A DNA stretch of 64,000 nucleotides from Shimia gijangensis (GTDB lineage: Bacteria > Pseudomonadota > Alphaproteobacteria > Rhodobacterales > Rhodobacteraceae): NCBI RefSeq assembly GCF_900142085.1, contig NZ_FQZQ01000021.1, positions 1 through 64,000 of the forward strand, in the 5' to 3' direction. Position 1 is the stretch's first letter. Each line of letters opens with the position of its first letter. Made by a program: the position numbers and the translations under genes. Positions 61,303 through 64,000 of this stretch are shown piece after piece. The notes under the pieces are model-generated. The model had not been told where the DNA came from, did no database searches, and worked only from the letters and a program-made list of their open reading frames with translations.

Positions 61303-61573
61303 AAACGCATCAAGCCTGTTGGCATCGTGTTAGACAATGTTATCATGTTCCCGGCCATTGCCAATGCAGGTGTGCCATGGATCAGGGTGGTGTCCTGTGC
61401 GGAAACCGAGATCCCTAACCCCAATGTACCGCCTTATCTGTCGGGCATGACTGTTAATGATCCGGCTCGACCTGCATTTGAAGCCGCCTATCTTAAGGTG
61501 ACTGCGCCGGCACACGGGCGCTATAATACGTTTCGCCATAGCCGTGGCCTTGCGTCCTTGCCCGCCGGAAGGC
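61303..61573 (+). pseudogene. Glycosyltransferase-like fragment cut by IS copy 3
   Basis: The plus-strand frame reads VGIVLDNVIMFPAIANAGVP, then WIRVVSCAETEIPNPNVPPY and LSGMTVNDPARPAFEAAYL. This resembles the central part of MGT/UGT-type glycosyltransferases (DNV...FPA...GVPW, SCAETE, VPPYLSG). The sequence runs directly into the IS left end at 61574, and no continuation is found beyond the IS right end. The upstream part before about 61303 is not recognisable. Family assignment is tentative. Confidence 0.35.
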
Positions 61574-62385
61574 GGTGTCAGAGGAAACTCGGTTGTGAAG
61601 GGCAGGGCGGTTTCGTAGCTTCGCCTGATGACAAAACGCTTTCCTTTTCGCTATTTCAAAACCAGTCCGGAAGTCATTCGTCTTGCTGTGATGCTCTACA
61701 TCCGGTTTCCTCTCTCCCTCAGGAATGTGGAAGACCTGCTTCATGAACGGGGCATTGATGTGAGCCACGAAACTATCCGGTTTTGGTGGAATAGATTTGG
61801 CCCAATGTTTGCCGCAGAAATTCGCAGGAAGCGTGTTAACCGGATGCGGTGTTACTCGAACTGGCGATGGCATCTTGATGAGGTTTTTGTGAAGATTAAC
61901 GGTGAACGGCATTACCTATGGCGGGCAGTCGATAACGAAGGTGAGGTGCTGGAAAGCTTCGTTACTAAGCGCCGGGACAAGGTCGCAGCCCTTAAATTTA
62001 TGAAGAAAGCGATGAAACGCTACGGTGCGCCGGAGGTCGTGGTCACTGATAAATTGCGGTCTTATGGAGCTGCGAGGAAAGAAATCGGGAATGCAGAGAA
62101 GCAGGAAACCGGCCGTTGGAAGAACAATAGAGCCGAGAATTCACACCTACCATTTCGAAGGCGAGAGCGAGCCATGCAACGGTTCCGTCGTATGCGAAGT
62201 TTGCAGAAATTTGTTTCCGTCCATGCTTCTGTCTTCAACCACTTCAATCAGGATCGCAGTCTTTTCCAAAGAGATCATTTCAAGATGACCCGCACCGCTG
62301 CTCTCGCTGAGTGGCGCGGTCTTTGCGCGGCATAAAGGGCAGCCTCACTGGCCTAGTAGAGACTGGTTCGAATTCGTCTGACACC
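61574..62385 (+). mobile_element. IS6-family insertion sequence, copy 3 (complete)
   Basis: This 812-bp element has left end GGTGTCAGAGGAAACTCGG and right end (reverse complement) GGTGTCAGACGAATTCGAA, an imperfect terminal repeat pair. The 8-bp flanks differ, so no target duplication is kept. Unlike the other two sites it has no truncated left ends in front. Confidence 0.85.
61628..62335 (+). CDS. IS6-family transposase, copy 3
   Basis: This 235-residue protein is very close to copy 1 along its whole length, with the same D84 (WHLDE), D141 (VTDKLRSYG) and E170 (NNRAENSH) candidates and the same C-terminus EWRGLCAA. The frame is intact. Together with copy 1 it provides about 800 bp of near-identical direct repeat 20 kb apart, able to excise the intervening DNA by homologous recombination. 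Confidence 0.9.
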   Translation: MTKRFPFRYFKTSPEVIRLAVMLYIRFPLSLRNVEDLLHERGIDVSHETIRFWWNRFGPMFAAEIRRKRVNRMRCYSNWRWHLDEVFVKINGERHYLWRAVDNEGEVLESFVTKRRDKVAALKFMKKAMKRYGAPEVVVTDKLRSYGAARKEIGNAEKQETGRWKNNRAENSHLPFRRRERAMQRFRRMRSLQKFVSVHASVFNHFNQDRSLFQRDHFKMTRTAALAEWRGLCAA

Positions 62386-62758
62386 TCCGCCACCGACCCC
62401 GGTCTGTGTTTTCCCTGTAGATTTTGCTGCGATTAGTGCCGACATTTCCGTCGGTTACGCGGCGCGTTTTTCACCTGAGACTCACCGTGGGAGCGAAATT
62501 CCCTGCACTGTCTCAGCCGTCTCAGTAGACCAATTTCGTCGGTGAGCTTTGCGCTGGGATTTCCCTGATACAGGGTGATTTACAGGGAAGTTTGAAGGAA
62601 AGTGGACGTTTTTCGAGATTTCACCCTGTTTTCCTGCATTCAAAACAAGAGCTTACGCGTGATTTCTCTAAGTGACATAACAGGGAATTTCATTTCAGGA
62701 ACAGGGAAATTTCAGGGGATGAACAGGGAAACTAACCAAAGAACAGGGATCAACGGTT
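62386..62758. repeat. CAGGGAA-repeat region between IS copy 3 and the serine recombinase
   Basis: No gene is seen in these 373 bp. The heptamer CAGGGAA occurs at 62583, 62681, 62702 and 62724 (plus CAGGGAT at 62744). Its complement TTCCCTG occurs at 62411, 62499 and 62561. Additional CAGGG and CCCTG cores occur at 62571 and 62624. The repeats crowd toward the recombinase stop codon. They could be recombinase-binding or crossover-accessory sites, or part of an attachment region. Confidence 0.5.
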
Positions 62759-64000
62759 TTAGTCAAATCCCAAGAGGCGCTCCTGAGCCAGCCAATCCAT
62801 CGGCAGCTTCGAGCGCGCGATGGTTTCCAGCGTCAAAGCAAAAGGCTGGCTGCCATCCATAATCGCATTCTGAATCTTCGGTGACAAAAAGGCCATCCCA
62901 AGAATGCGCGTGACGTAACTTTCTGAGACAGATTGGTTGGCTGATATTTGTTTCACGGAAAGCCCAACTTTCATCTGCCCAACCCAGGAATGTGCGTTCT
63001 TCAGCGCCCTGATCAGCGTTTGATCCGGATCGGCAGTTTGCTCAGCCGCAATGATCTTCATTTCCGCACCGCGCCGACGGCATGTGAAGGAGGTGTCGAT
63101 GTCGAGGAGTTCGGGGGAAAGAGTGGCCACTTCGAGGTTCAAGGTTTGCGCCAGAATCTCTGGAGATAATCTGATCTGCAGCCTGCCGGTTTGAATTGTG
63201 CCGGAGGCAATCAGCGGAGCGGCGTCTGATGCGCCATGGTCTTTGAGGCGGCCGGCCAAAGCTGTGGCCGCGTCGCTCGCCGCTTTGGACTGTACTGCAT
63301 CCTTGATGTTCAAAACCGAATGCTGTCGCGCCGCATCTTTGAGGTGGGATATGATTGTCTTGGTCACGGCGTCCTCAAACGCTTTTGCTGGCAATCGCCA
63401 GGCTGCCGCATCGGGATTGCCAATGGTCAGCCGGTTCGAGACGTAGTAGCGATGCCGCTTGTCGCCTTTCTGGGAGTGGCTTGGTGTTAGGATGTCTCCA
63501 GTCTCATCTCTGAACTTTCCTAAAAGCGGCGCTGCGGATGTGGTGGCAAAGGTGCGCGGTATGTGTTTGCTCACACCGCGCCGTCGCATTGCGCCGAGTT
63601 CCAACCTGTCCTGCACTCGATCCCATAGGGCCTGCCCAATGATGGCGGCATGCAAGCCGGGATAAGATTTGTCTTTGTGGCGAATGCGCCCGAGATAGGT
63701 TGGGTTGCGCAGGATGTGATAGATCTGACCGCGGCTGAAGGGCTGACCTCCTTGTTGCCGCCCGGTGGAAAAGACATGCCGCTTGGACACCAGCCCGTCC
63801 TGTCTGGCATGCCGCATGACTGCATTCAGACATCCTAACTCTTCATAAAGCGCAAAGACCTGTCGTACAGTTTTGGCCTCGACTTCATTCAGGACCAGTT
63901 CCCGCCGGGTAGAGACGGGATGGGCATCATAACCTAATGGTGGAACCCCTCCCATCCAGAGGCCTTTCTTCTTAGACGCAGCGATCTTGTCACGGATGCG
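62759..64000 (-). CDS. Large serine recombinase (5' end beyond the window)
   Basis: The visible 413 residues are the C-terminal portion of a large serine recombinase. They include GVPPLGYDAHP, the recombinase domain (VFALYEELGCLNAVMRHA, then SRGQIYHILRNPTYLGRIRH), and a region around PLLGKFRDETGDILTPSHSQ with HRYYVSNR that corresponds to the zinc-ribbon area but lacks clear cysteines. A C-terminal helical part follows. The N-terminal catalytic resolvase domain with the active serine must lie beyond base 64000; the frame is open to the window edge. Such enzymes integrate and excise prophages and mobile islands. It reads toward the CAGGGAA repeats and IS copy 3. Confidence 0.85.
   Translation of the reverse strand, partial: RIRDKIAASKKKGLWMGGVPPLGYDAHPVSTRRELVLNEVEAKTVRQVFALYEELGCLNAVMRHARQDGLVSKRHVFSTGRQQGGQPFSRGQIYHILRNPTYLGRIRHKDKSYPGLHAAIIGQALWDRVQDRLELGAMRRRGVSKHIPRTFATTSAAPLLGKFRDETGDILTPSHSQKGDKRHRYYVSNRLTIGNPDAAAWRLPAKAFEDAVTKTIISHLKDAARQHSVLNIKDAVQSKAASDAATALAGRLKDHGASDAAPLIASGTIQTGRLQIRLSPEILAQTLNLEVATLSPELLDIDTSFTCRRRGAEMKIIAAEQTADPDQTLIRALKNAHSWVGQMKVGLSVKQISANQSVSESYVTRILGMAFLSPKIQNAIMDGSQPFALTLETIARSKLPMDWLAQERLLGFD

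Noticed and set aside
62681-62750. Possible CRISPR array from the CAGGGAA repeats
   Set aside because: Repeat units are only 7 bp, occur in both orientations, and spacing is irregular; no cas genes are present.

Overview
The window looks like accessory DNA (plasmid or genomic island) of a Rhodobacterales-type alphaproteobacterium. The evidence is moderately high GC, many ATGA stop/start overlaps, IS6-family elements, a prophage-like methylase/DUF5681/terminase trio, and a large serine recombinase at the far end. The taxonomic call is inference from gene style, not from a database match.

Left end (1-3844): the tail of a minus-strand insertion element abuts a 5'-truncated ParB-type DNA methyltransferase, a DUF5681 protein and a terminase large subunit split by an in-frame TAG. 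A gene-poor stretch follows.

Centre (3845-40757): the main feature is a tight plus-strand operon. It encodes a GAF+HlyD membrane protein, an M50-type zinc metallopeptidase with an N-terminal PqqD-like domain and a C-terminal HlyD-like arm, a SapC-family protein, a shortened SecA-like ATPase and a secreted HlyD-type adaptor. After 267 bp comes one gene of about 29 kb encoding a ~9,654-residue (~1 MDa) protein. That protein has an N-terminal LEPR-XLL motif, no classical signal peptide, long beta-rich repeats, a dockerin-like calcium site, Calx-beta-like stretches, RTX nonapeptides, two lectin-like domains and a C-terminal metzincin-like zinc motif. No ABC exporter or TolC-like gene is present in the window. 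I propose this set as a dedicated export and surface-display system for the giant protein; that is inference from gene content and order.

Middle right (40758-53580): nested left ends and one full copy of an IS6-family element, then a TSUP transporter. Two divergent operons follow. Leftward lie a Lon-like protease, a Usp-like protein and an aminotransferase. Rightward lie an acetyl-CoA synthetase-like enzyme, a fused pyruvate-dehydrogenase-type E1, an E2 and an acyl carrier protein. Their shared promoter region carries one strong and one weak FNR-like dyad, suggesting control by oxygen or nitric oxide. A second nested IS6 array ends the block.

Right end (53581-64000): a DUF2892 membrane protein with a SqrR/YgaV-like operator over its promoter, a scrap zone of truncated genes, a VIT-family transporter, a DUF4405 membrane protein, an RND efflux adaptor/permease pair, a truncated glycosyltransferase-like fragment cut by a third IS6 copy, a CAGGGAA-repeat region, and a large serine recombinase running off the window.
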